This document shows positions 22,031 through 32,900 of a stretch of DNA of 39,335 nucleotides, piece by piece; position 1 is the stretch's first letter, and every line of letters starts with the position of its first letter. Source of the DNA: Chromera velia (lineage: Eukaryota; Sar; Chromeraceae); the NCBI GenBank assembly GCA_018398765.1, contig JAHBMJ010005783.1, positions 18,348 to 57,682 of the forward strand, written 5' to 3'. Position numbers and translations under genes: made by a program. The notes under the pieces were generated by a model, which saw only the letters and a list, made by a program, of their open reading frames with translations, made no database searches and was not told the DNA's origin.

Positions 22031-22796
22031 TCATGCAGGCATACCGTGGTGATTGAAACAAACGTGCCTGTATGTAGTCTGCATGCAGCCATGTTTGTAT
22101 GTATGTGAAGCAGAACGCAAGCATCTAATTCCAGATCTGAATGACTGAATATGTATGTCTTTTCTCTTGCTATCAATCATGCTCAGGCAGCCGCCTATCG
22201 TGCCTTTTCTTCCTTCCTCTCTTCTCTGCATGTACACAAGTGACCTGAGAATGCGCATACAGACGCCGAATCTTCTCCTCTCCTCCTCGGACCCAAACAC
22301 GAAGACCACCCTCACGACCCTCCTCGGAGCCTGGCACTCTTCCTCCTCTCCCTCCTCTTTCAGACTTCTGGAGAGACTCCGCAGACTTCTGCTCCCTCTC
22401 TTTTGCTCGTTGCTGCCGTCTCCCCCCTTCCCCTTCTCCCTTATCTTCAGAATATTCAGACTCGCGAGAGACAGCAGAGAGGCCTCAGCAGGACCTGAAT
22501 GGCCGTCTCCTACCTGCACAGAGAAAGAAGAAGAATACTACCTGAATGACACAATGTATTAATAGAATCATTCCAGATCTCCGTCTCACAAAAACCAGAG
22601 CAGAGCCTGTGACTGGACAATTCAGTCTTGATGGTCCTCCCCTCCCTTGATCGAGGGACAGAAAATTAAGGCGGTGGCTCGATCAACCGACGCATGTGAA
22701 GAAAGGCACTCTCTCCTTTCCCTCCCCTTCTTTCCCCTAACTGCAAAAGAAAAGACAGACAGACGGGCAGACGGACAGACAGACAGACAGACAGAC

Positions 22797-22827
<31 letters not shown>

Positions 22828-23888
22828 CCCGAATTGAAGTCTCAGTCCTCCTCTGAAGTCTTCTTCGGTTTTGTCTCCTGAGGGTCGTCTCGTCTGCAGG
22901 GCGGCAAAAGGGTTTGTCTCTGCGTCAATACGCAAGAGAAGTGGAGAGTCCCCGCGGTTGCTACACACTCATTCGTCTTGCTCTGACTCTTGAAGATCGA
23001 ATGAGAGAACGCCCCCGAGAGCAGCTTTCTCGCTTCTGTTTCACTCGTATTCTGCCTGTCTGCCTGACTGACCGCCTTTCTTTTTCCTCCAGAATAGAAT
23101 GAAGTGACGTCAAGGAGTCCTTTCTAAGCAAACTAGGCACGAACTTGTTTGGGGAGATGATTAAATGGAAGCGTGCATGGAAATCTCGTGTTTACTAGCT
23201 TGCATGCCTTCTCCATGTGCATCTGTGCAGAGATGACGGATCCAAATGAGAAGAGAAGTCAAGAAGAAAGAAACATGCACCGTCACCATGGCTCTTCTTT
23301 GTTTCTTTTTTGTGTGTGTGGGCCTTTCTTTCTTTCCATTTACATACAAAGTCAAGCAGCCACCATGCAGAGAGACAGCTGACTTCCAGTTCGGACTCTC
23401 TCCTGGTTGTCTCAGTGTCTGTGGGAAGGGGAAGGGGAACTTCTCGGAGAGATTCCAGCTGCAGTCAGGCAATCAGACAACTTGCATGGGGTATGGTTGA
23501 CGGAAACGTCCACACATACTCGACATGTGTTCTCAAAATCAGACCGGCTTATTATCAGGTGAACAAATACTCTTTGACTTCTCAGAGGCCCCCCTGCATT
23601 CAAACAATGGTGAATGGAGGCATGTCGACTGAACTCCTTGTCCTCTCTTCCTCCCTTTCAACCTTCAGTTATGGACCCCTTCCTTGCTTGACCGAATCAC
23701 CTTCTCTCTTCTGGTAGTCTGTCTGTTGGCCTGTCTGAACAGCCACCAAAGTCGCTGACTGACTGAAGCAATGGGGAGAGGGGCAGCAAAAGACTCCCGT
23801 CCCTTTTCTCTGTATCCACTTGCAAGGCTGCCGTCCGCATCTTTTTGAACGATCAACCAGAGATTCTGCGAAGATGTCACAGCACACA

Positions 23889-23927
<39 letters not shown>

Positions 23928-26342
23928 AGGAAAGAAGAAGGATGAGCTGACTGAGACAACAAATTCAAGAAAAGAACAAAAGGAGCGAAACAAGGACATC
24001 AAAGGATGTTGTCGATAGATGGAAGAAGGAAGAGGAGACGAAAAAACATCAGCATTCTCATCGATCATGTCCATCCAATTTTGTACATTCGTTCTTCTTC
24101 GGAACACTCCTCCCGTCCCTCCCTCCTTCCCTGACCTCCAAGTTTCTGTCCAGACAGAACTCCGCCTCCACCTCTCTCTTGGTCTTTCCGTTCCAGACAA
24201 CACACGACGACCCCCCCTCCCCTCCGCCTCCCTCAGGTTCCTCTCTGATGTTCCTCACAATGAAGTCACTCACCAATGCCTGCAGGGCTGCACGCTCAAG
24301 TTCCTGCATGCAGATATTAATAGAACTCCGGAGCGTGCAGCAGTGTTTGCTTAACGTTTTATGGAACTTTGAATTCAGAGAATATCGCAATTAAGTAAAG
24401 AAAGAGACACCCCCAAAATGCGTCTGTCGGTTCATGAAAAAAAAAAAAATCAATCTGTCAATGTGTGACAGGATCGATGCAGCTGACCTCTTCGGATATT
24501 TCCTGTGTTGCAGGACGCCGTTTTCCTCTTACAGGTCGGAGACTGCTGTCTCTCTCATCTTCCTCTTCTTCTTCTGGTTGCTCCTCCTCTTCCTCCTCCT
24601 CCTCCTCTTCCTGTTTTTCTTCCTCGTCTTCATCTTGTTCGTCTTCTCCTTTTTTTTCTTCCGCGTCTTCGGGCCCTCTTTCTTCCCTTGCCTCTTCTCC
24701 TTCTTCTTCTTCCTCTCTTTCTGCTTCTCCTTCTTCCTTTTCATCCTGACCATCTTCTTCTGCCTTCGCAGCGTCCCCTTCCTGTTCTTCTTCCTCTTTC
24801 TCTTCACCCTCCCCTGGCCACTCCTCTTCTTCCTCCTTCCCTTCTTCCTCTTCCTCTCGTGGAACACCGTCTCCATCCATCTCTCCTTCTTCCCCCTCCC
24901 CTTCTTCTCCTTCTTGCGCCTCTCCTTCTCCTTCTTCCTCTCCCTCTCTTGTCTCTCGATCTCCATCTTCTTCCTCCTTCTCTGTTTCCCTCTCTTCTTC
25001 TTCACCGCCCATCTCTGAAGCGTCGAATGGTCCTGCTGGAACAGGCAAGGGATTTGCAAATGGCGACTCCCTCTCCCTCTCCGAGGTTCCTTTCTCTCCC
25101 TCCTCTGCTTCTTCTACAGAGGAGACCTGCTGACTCAGCAGGGGACTCAGTGGCGGGGATGCGGGGAGAGACTCCGGGCCCTCCACTTGTTGCACTCCGG
25201 AATACACCGTGGCATTGTGGGTGAGTGCCTTGGAAGCTGTCATGCTGTTTTGCATTTTTGATGAGCCTCTTGACTGACGCATGTCTGTGTGGGTGAGTGC
25301 CTCGGACTGCCTCCCGACGAAGTCGGAACGGAAGGGGTCGAGGGAGGGAGACGGGAAGGGGGAATCACGAAGGGGCATCGGACAGAGGGGGGGAGACGGG
25401 AAGGGGGAGTCTGGGGCCTCTACTGGCTGTACTGCTGAGTGCCTCGTGCTGCTGTTTGTGAGTGCCTTGGATGTTGCCATGCTCTTGGAGGCTCTCGACT
25501 GTCCCATAGTACTGTGGGTGAGTGCCTTGGATGCCAGACTGTTTGGAAGAATGGAGCCTGTGAGAGGCCTGCCGTCGGCCTGTTGGCCGTGTGACTGTCT
25601 CATGGAACTGGAGGTAAGTGCCTTGGATTCTGCCAGGCTATGGGTGAGTGTCTTGGAGGCCGTCATGTTTCCTTTGCTGACCGAAAAGTCTGATCCCAAC
25701 AGAACAGTCCTTCCTTGCTCGTCCGGCTTCTCCAAATTCTTGGCAGAGACAGAGCCGGAGACTGACGTTGCACGTATGCTGTTCCCCATAGTCAGGGGGG
25801 GGGAGGACTTGAGTGACTGTCTTTTCGATGCCGCCAGTTTTTGAGAGACGCTGATCGCAGAAGAGGCCCCAGGAAGCAGAATAGGATTTTGAACGGAAGT
25901 AGAAAGGGGAGCAAGAAGAGACGGGTCGGCCAAGCTCCTTGACATGTCCAAAGTCTGGCTCTGCACTTTGTTTTGATCTTCCGTCCCTCTCTCTTTGTTT
26001 GTGCTGACTGCCAGGGGGAGTCCCTCTTCGGTCTCTTCCTCTTCTAAGGAGATCCCTTTCTCCTCGTCGACTTCCACCAACTCATTCTCGCTGCAGGGAG
26101 AGACAAGCAGTTGGGGCTGTGCGTACGTGGATGAATAAAAGGAAGGGGGGTTGCAACTTAGGAAGCAAAAACAAAAACAAGGAGGAGACGGGAGGAGGAG
26201 ACGGGGCATGATGCACAAACGACAAAGAGTGAAATTCAGAGTTGTTCGAATACGAAGCGAAGATTACTGCTCAAGTTGTTGGCCTTCTAGGTGAGCAGCG
26301 AAGGTGAAGAAAAACGACTCAAAGGTTCGTGAGGGTTTGTGG
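22031..26342 (-). CDS. Large acidic protein with internal SKALTHS-type repeats, 5' end unresolved
   Basis: Exons supported by matching phases: 26342-26268, 26090-24488, 24303-24136, 23865-23764, 23458-23384, 22893-22828 and 22513-22031, about 850 residues. The first fragment (FFFTFAAHLEGQQLE) is probably not the true start. An upstream coil-like stretch at about 26346-26478 (KEDLHEAIECTKDKDREM) may be another exon in a different frame. Exon 26090-24488 has five or six imperfect repeats around SKALTHS...QS, then a long Glu/Gly tract. The C-terminal exons are ordered: WNGKTKREVEAEFCLDRNLE, NLWLIVQKDADGSL, and finally RRVVRVVFVFGSEEERRRFG, which looks like the last strand and helix of a PH-like domain. 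That assignment is tentative. The stop at 22031 follows a low-quality tail, so the last exon may end earlier. Function unknown. Confidence 0.7.
22755..22828. repeat. GACA tetranucleotide array starting at a splice donor
   Basis: CAGA/GACA repeats on the plus strand, which are TCTG repeats in the sense of the minus-strand gene. The array begins with the donor GTCTGT of the exon ending at 22828, so donor and repeat are the same bases. Confidence 0.85.
23883..23926. repeat. CA microsatellite in an intron
   Basis: About 44 bases of (CA)n on the plus strand (TG in the sense strand), about 20 bases upstream of the acceptor of the exon starting at 23865. Confidence 0.9.
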
Positions 26343-26662
26343 CTGCAGAAATGAGTGAGCTGGCAGTTCTGTCTTCTTTCATTCTGGATTTCATCTCTCT
26401 GTCCTTGTCTTTTGTGCATTCGATCGCTTCGTGGAGGTCCTCCTTGATTCTGAGCAGCTGGGGCAGAGAGCTCACCGTCCTGCACAAAGCATGCTCACAC
26501 GCAGACACGGACGTGCAGGCAACACATATTCACACTTGCACACTTTCAGACACTCACTGCACACACACACACACACACACACACTCACTGCACACACACA
26601 CACTCTCACTGCACACACTTACACACACACTTACACGCACACTTACACACTTACACACACAC

Positions 26663-26697
<35 letters not shown>

Positions 26698-27604
26698 GGG
26701 AAATCTCTGGTGGGGAGGGAGAGAGGGGAAAAGACAGTGGGAGAGGCAGAGAGGGACGAAGAAACGAGCAGAGAAGGGTTGAATACAGAGCATATCTGCA
26801 AGGTGAACGGAGGCTGACTCCATTTCAAGCGGCGCATGCTTCGAGTACATTCATCTCTACATGCATGCGCCCAAAACAGGTTAAATGGCATGGTTTAATT
26901 GCACATCGAGTTTTTCTCCTGTGCTCACTTTTGGATGGGTCTTCGGCACAACAGCAGCAGCAGGACGATGGCATTTCCCTTAGGTTTTCTTTTTAAAGGT
27001 CTTTTTACGGCGTGTTGAGTCGAGTGGAATGGCGAGCAATCATGCAGCAAGCTTGTTCGGGAGTCTTCACGTCGATCTACTCCGAAGGGACAGAAATATA
27101 TAAACAGGGGATCAGAAGGATTCTTGCCCCAGTGGAGAGTCGATCATACCTATATAGATATATGCACGTCTGTACAATGATGCACAGGTGACCCGATCAG
27201 CGCATGCCCCAAACTGGGCCCAAAGACCGGAGAGGCAATGGAACAGCTATATCTATACTGCACAGCAGATCAAGACATGCAGAGAACAGACCTGTATCGG
27301 TGTGCACATGCATGTAGCCCTCACTGGGTTGGCCGAGCTAAAAAAAAAGTCGATCAGTCTCGCGCGCACGCGCGCGCGCGCGCGCGGTCAAAAACAGCAC
27401 ATTTGCATGACAACGCAACAGCATGCAACAGCATGCAAAGGTATCTGATGGAAGAAAGTGGGAAGTTTACACACTTAATGCGCGAGTTGTTGCTGTCGTT
27501 CCAGAGTTTCTGCACATGCACGTAGACGGTTTCCTGTAGTCTGTAGACCCAAACTCCTGCCAGGATTCGAAATCGCAGGGCGCGGGTGGTTGCTCTGAAG
27601 CGCC
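26343..27604. other. Divergent gap between the acidic-protein and LRR-like genes
   Basis: It contains a possible unplaced 5' exon of the minus-strand gene (about 26346-26478), a long CA microsatellite (about 26558-26696), a TATA-like ATATATAAAC near 27095, a (CG)n run at 27359-27388 and ordinary non-coding DNA. There is no AT-rich island here. The small open frames show nothing recognisable. Confidence 0.5.
26558..26696. repeat. CA-rich microsatellite
   Basis: (CA)n interrupted by CTCACTG and CTTACA units. The Thr/His-rich frames over it are artefacts. Confidence 0.92.
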
Positions 27605-28508
27605 ATGGAGGGAGGAGTCCCTCGTTGCGTTCAGGCTGCCTTGGCCAGTCTGGAGAGCAATGGCGAGAACTGGGAGGGACTGGACATTTGTTATCCTGAC
27701 GGTCACCTTGTACAGGATCCGCACCTTGATAAAATCACAGATGCAATCAAGAACTACCGTCAGTTTCCAAAGGCGAAGTTGGTTGTCATAGAATGTTGCA
27801 AGGTGTCTGATGCAGCTCTGCAGAGGCTTTTCGAGGCCCTGCTTGGACTAGAGGAAGGATTCCCTTTGCTTAACGTCCTGGAGGTGCAGAACTGTCCGAA
27901 TGTGACAGATGAGAGTGCAGACATACTGGAACAGTTCATCCAACGACAAGAAAGCGTAAAGTGCCGTCTTAACCCTGAAGGGTTTCTGGACAGAAGGATT
28001 TCTGTCCTCGTCCACTGCAATGGCATGAGTCTCGAGAAGGTGGGTTTACAACGTCAATGAGATTCCGTTTTGAACGGGCAATCTGTGCCATGACTACTCT
28101 CAGATGGAGGTACGGATCGTTTGGGGGTCTGGAATCTGAAACTCTGAGCCCGTGTTTACAGCTAGACTGATCCACTTCCTTCTCACCTTCCGTCAGGGTA
28201 GATGACAGCATTCCTTCCGTCTGAAGTTTAGGTAGCATGCTCTGCTTATGCATGTTTTTCCTGAATGTATTCGTTCTGTCGTCTGTCTGTCTGTCTGTCT
28301 GTCTGTCTGTTCTTTCTTTTTGTCTGTTTTGTTCATGAAGAAAAAGAGGGAGAAGAAGAAGAAACATATAGTCTGTCTGTCTGTCTGTCAGTCTGTCTGT
28401 TTCTTTGTTGCTTTCTTTCTTTTTGTCTGTTGTGTTCATGAAGAAAAGGAGGGAAAAGAAGAAGAAACATATAGTCTGTCTGTCTGTTTGAAGAAGAAGA
28501 AACATATA

Positions 28509-28578
<70 letters not shown>

Positions 28579-30374
28579 GGTGTTCATGAAGAAAAAGAGG
28601 GAGAAGAAGAAGAAACATATAGTCTGTCTGTCTGAGGGAGAAGAAGAAACATATAGTCTGTCTGTCTGTGTCTGTCTGCAGACATGTATGCTGGAGGAGG
28701 TGATCCCTGTGCGTGTGCGTGTGAAACTGGGAGTCCCTCTCAAGTCCATCTCCCTCACTCAAGACGCGACAGACCCCCACGCTATGGCATACGCTCGGTT
28801 TCTGGATGAGGTGCCTGAGGGCACAGTCGACTCTGTAGGGAGTGTCTGTCTCTGGAGAAGTCATCTGAGTCCGCAGGCACTCCACCGTCTCCTCTGTGCG
28901 TTCGCTAGGAACCTGTCCAAGTCCTCTGCGCTGTCGTGGATTGACGTGAAGCAGTGCGACGCCCTGGTGCTGCCTGCATGGGATCATGAAGATGGGAGGG
29001 CCATGGTTTTGGAGACATTCCGTCTCCTCTACCGGAGGTTCTCGGAGGTTGCACCCACCCAGATCCCACCATGGGTCGCACGCGACTGGCAAGACGAGAG
29101 GAGTGACAGAGTGCTGCAGGAGATGGTCAGTCAGTCAGTCAGTCAGTGAGATTCAGGGGGGAAGGAGAAAGAAAGTCTGTTTTGAAGCCGAGGAAAAGGG
29201 AAAGAGACGATTCACGACGAATCAAAGAGAAGGATGGAGAAAATGGAAGAAAGAAAAAGGCAACAAAAGAAGCAAGAAGAGAAGAGAAGCCACCAAGAAG
29301 GAAGGCGAGCAATGCAGGAATTAAAAAAGGGGGGGGACACAAAGAAGCAGTGGGAGGGTGGACCCACATTGGAGGGAAAGGAGACGGACCAGGGGACCAT
29401 GTGAGAGAGGGCAGCACAGAAGAAAAGAAGGACGTCGACGAGGAGCACGAACGATGAGAAAAGTTGGGGATTTTATGTGTCCCGTTTTTTACGCAGAACA
29501 CCCTTCAAACTTCTCTCCTCAGATGCCCCTGCTCTTTTTCTCTTTGTTTGCAGCTCGAAGATGCTGCTGTGGGCGCCTTCGCCCGTTCCCTTCACGCCTC
29601 CGACAGTCATCAGAAAAACGTGGTCTTGCACTGTCACAACGGCTGTTCGAGTCGTCACATGAACAGCCTAGCTTCTGTATTGGAGAGTTCGTCGTCTCGG
29701 CAGGTGATGCGGATTTCAGCTGTTGAGATTCGCAGCGGCGCTTTTGACGACGCCTCTTTCCTCCGATTCTCCCAGGCGTGGGGGGCAAAGATGGACCCCA
29801 GGTGTCGCCTCGTCCATTTCGCCATGCAGTATCCGAAGAACATCTCCACCGATAGCATTGACGCCCTGGCAGAGCTGATGCGTGAGAAGCAGAGGAAGAG
29901 GCCGGGGTCAAAACGAGGGGTCGTGTGGCTGCAGAGAGGACCCAACGAGAAGCTCGTAGACTCAATGCCGAAATTCTTCAATGAGGTCAGAAAGACAGAC
30001 AGTATGAATGGATGGGGGAGGAAGAGAAGGGAATGAAAAAATGCTTTCTTCGGTACGATTATTTTGATGCTATTCTGATTGGTACCTATTTGAGAGGCCT
30101 GATCGCTGCAGCTGGGTGACTGTATTCTTGAATGATGCTCCTTCGTGGCTTTTCCCTGAATTGTCTTCTTCTTTTGTCTGAACGTGCTTCGTCTGTTTCT
30201 TTGCAGCATTGCTCTCCTTTCAATTGATCGCCTGAGGGATATACATTTTGATTATGCTGTCTGTGCTGGACTCTTCGATCTTGCGTTGTGGGGAATTAAG
30301 TGTCTTCGATCTGCATGAAGTTTCTTTCTCTTCTGTTTCTTTCTTTCTCAACTGACCTCACTGTCTCACTTGCC

Positions 30375-30411
<37 letters not shown>

Positions 30412-31210
30412 CCTGCGTGCATACATATGCGTGCAGACCCTCGACTTTCTGGTGGACGCTCTCTGCAACGCTTTGAGTCACCATCCTCCGGGAAGAGCGA
30501 AGTGCCTCCCCTCCCCCTCCCCCTCGTCTTCACCCTCTGAGCCCTGCAGCTCTTCCGCCCCCCCCCCAGATCCGTCTTCTGAAAGTGACGTCGTGTCTTG
30601 TTTCCCTTCCCCTCCCCCCCGCGTTCGTGAGATGAATTTCTCCGAAACGAAAACCCACGACCATCACATTGAGCGTCTCATCGAAGTTCTCAAAAAGGCA
30701 GACCCCGAGAACGTCTCCCAAGTTCAACTCGTTTCCTTCCAGGGCAGCTTCGTGACCCCCCGCGTGGCTCTGAGACTTGTGCAAGAGCTCAGCAGGCTTC
30801 TGGAGAAGAGCAAGGAGGTTTCTTTGTCCGTCGTTGACTTTCGATTCCTCAACGGGGCGTGGCAGCAGGGGGACAGGGAGAAGGCTGTGGAGGTCCTTCG
30901 AAAAGTCGGGGAGAGGAGACGGGTGTGGAGACAGCTCCGTCTCCGTCAGGCGGGACTTGCGATTGCTTCCACCAACCTGTCGTCGAAAGACCACCGGCAG
31001 ACTTCTGCCGACTCCCCTGAGAAGGAGAAGGGGGGGCGAGGCAAGGCTGCCAAAGCGGGGGGGGCGAGTTTGGTCTGTTATGGCCAGACAAAGCTGGCAG
31101 CCCTGCCTTACGAGATGAAAAGGGACATGCAGGCCCTCCAGTCAAGCGAGTTTCTGGAGGTCAGGTTCCTCAACGGGAACGCGAGTAATACTTACCGTCT
31201 CCCCGCCTAG
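27605..31210 (+). CDS. Four-exon protein with leucine-rich-repeat-like segments
   Basis: Exons 27605-28039, 28682-29125, 29554-29985 and 30437-31210 give 694 residues; all three introns are phase 0. No family is certain. Several segments follow the cysteine-type LRR pattern of a short strand, a Cys or Asn turn and a helix: KLVVIECCKVSDAALQRLFE, LNVLEVQNCPNVTDESADIL, NVVLHCHNGCSSRHMNSLAS and VQLVSFQGSFVTPRVALRLV. A solenoid of degenerate repeats, each exon adding a block, would fit a protein-binding scaffold. Exon 4 has a Ser/Pro-rich linker near its start (SPSPSSSPSEP) and a basic Lys/Gly stretch near the end. There is no signal peptide or membrane span. Start chosen: first ATG after an upstream region without coding character, followed at once by protein-like sequence. 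The LRR call is tentative. Confidence 0.75.
28274..28679 (+). repeat. Compound TCTG array with a nested higher-order unit, ending at a splice acceptor
   Basis: TCTG runs alternate with copies of a longer unit containing GAAGAAACATATAGTCTG, seen five times (near 28355, 28455, 28490, 28606 and 28640). Most copies are preceded by GTTCATGAAGAAAA. The array fills the 3' half of intron 1 of the LRR-like gene, and its last TCTGTCTGCAG is the acceptor used at 28681. Confidence 0.9.
29126..29553 (+). other. Purine-rich intron 2 of the LRR-like gene
   Basis: The intron begins in a GTCAG repeat and then runs about 300 bases rich in A and G on the sense strand. A Lys/Arg/Glu-rich open frame (29146-29457) crosses it, but its composition follows the purine bias and the flanking exons join in frame without it. 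It is therefore treated as intron. Confidence 0.6.
30378..30409 (+). repeat. TC microsatellite before an acceptor
   Basis: (TC)n run about 30 bases upstream of the acceptor at 30436 of the LRR-like gene; it likely serves as the pyrimidine tract. Confidence 0.85.
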
Positions 31211-32900
31211 ACCCCCAAAAGATGGACAGAGAGATCGAGCTTTCGTCTGTAGACCATAGACTGTAGAATAGACTCTTTACATGCTCACATGCCGTCTGCG
31301 TGGCAAAGAGCACTCTTTGCATGTGGTCAACATACCGTCTGACGAAAGGGATTGTTGCTGCTGCTTTGAATGAACGTGAATGGAGGGGAGGGGGAGGGAG
31401 GGAAGGGATTCGTGAGCAACCTGCATGAGGACCCTCAATCCATCTGAATAAGTTAAATCGGTATTTCGTGTAGACATCTATCCGCAGGGTCGCCTTGGAC
31501 CCTGTTCTTCCAGAGAAGACACACGCATTCCAATGAAGCGGTGGGCTAGGCGGTGGGAAAAGGCGAGAGAAAAGAACGGAAAAAGAAAAAAGAGAAAAAA
31601 AAAAAGAGGCAGAAACGCAGTATGAAAAGTGGTGTACACACACTCTCTCTCTCATGCACATGCTTTGGACCCTTTTTTAACTTCGCTTCGGGTAAAAAGG
31701 TGTCAGTAAATACATGCATGTACGTTGTTTGAGTCAAGCTGAGTATGCGCAGACTGACCCTTTTAAATCCTTTTCGATGCGGAAAGCGTTTTTACCCGAG
31801 CGTATTCAATCGATTGACTATCGATCGTTTGAAAAGAGAGAGACCTGTGAGTCCGTGACCTGATTGAGTGCATGTCTGTTGAGGATCCTCTTCGGGATTC
31901 TTGAGGAGTTTCCTCCAAGCTGCTGCTGTGTTGACTAGACTACTGTAGACAAACTGCTTGCTGTAACAACGCTGCTAAACAAAACAAAACTAGAAACAAA
32001 ACTTCTGCTACAAAGAAAAATTTATATAAACTTTTTTTTTTTAATGTTGTACTACCGTGACTAGTAATTAGACTGTAATCTGTAATGTGAGTTATAAATG
32101 ATAGAGGATCGAATAAAAATAAGCATTACGTTCCGAGTTTTTAAGTTTATAAAAAAAATGTTTATAGCATGCACGCGTCTACTACTTAGAGTCTTAGACA
32201 GTTTTTCCTAGAGTTTTCCCTAAAGTTTTTCATAGTCTTAGAAACTTGAATTTATTTATAGTATAAAATAGTCACGCTAAGATGGACATAGATTTACATT
32301 GATCATACATCTATGTACTATCATATGACTTTCTGCGCAGTGGTGAGGTTAAATAGGTGAGTGCCTTGAAATGTTTCACAGATAATCTCAAAGATCCCCC
32401 AAGCTGCAACGTACATGAGTCTTTCAAGAAAAAAACTGTTGCATTTTTAGCCGTATAAGTCGTGCACTTGAGTAAAAGAGCCGAAATTGCTCACTGCCAC
32501 TGAGCCAATCCACTCTACTATAGACTTACTTTCGCGCGCAAGGCGCGCGTCTTGACTTGTCAAAATATAGTCACTTAATTAATTTTTATTTTCGAAAAAA
32601 ATAATTTACGGTACGTGGAATGAATTAAGTGCATGTGCATGAAAATGCGTGCATGGATCATGCATGCATGCAAGTCAAGTTTCAGTTGTATGTCATTCGG
32701 GCGCCCATATGCAGTGCGAGCAGAGTCGACTGTGGAGCATGTCACCAGGTTTGCAAGCAGCCTTTTGTTTCTTTTGGTGTCGGTCGATCACTCAAACTTT
32801 GAAATCACACCAAGAGACGCTTCCGTCTCTGATCGCCTTCGAGACGGCTTTGGTTTGTCTGGCTTGAGATTAAACTTCTCTTCCAGAAAGTTTCAGCATC
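31211..32900. other. Gap with AT-rich island 4
   Basis: Non-coding. About 31960-32640 is strongly AT-rich with no open frames. Just inside its right part are CGCGCGCAAGGCGCGCG (32533-32549, an interrupted palindrome) and overlapping TGCATGCA octamers at 32661-32672. No gene is seen. Confidence 0.7.

Noticed and set aside
24434-25224. Plus-strand Leu/Phe/Ser-rich open frames that look like membrane proteins
   Set aside because: They are the antisense of the Glu-rich tract in the minus-strand gene; the minus frame joins in phase with flanking exons.
29146-29457. Lys/Arg-rich 103-codon frame inside intron 2 of the LRR-like gene
   Set aside because: Its composition follows the purine bias, it starts from a non-ATG-supported position within the GTCAG donor repeat, and exons 2 and 3 join in phase 0 without it.
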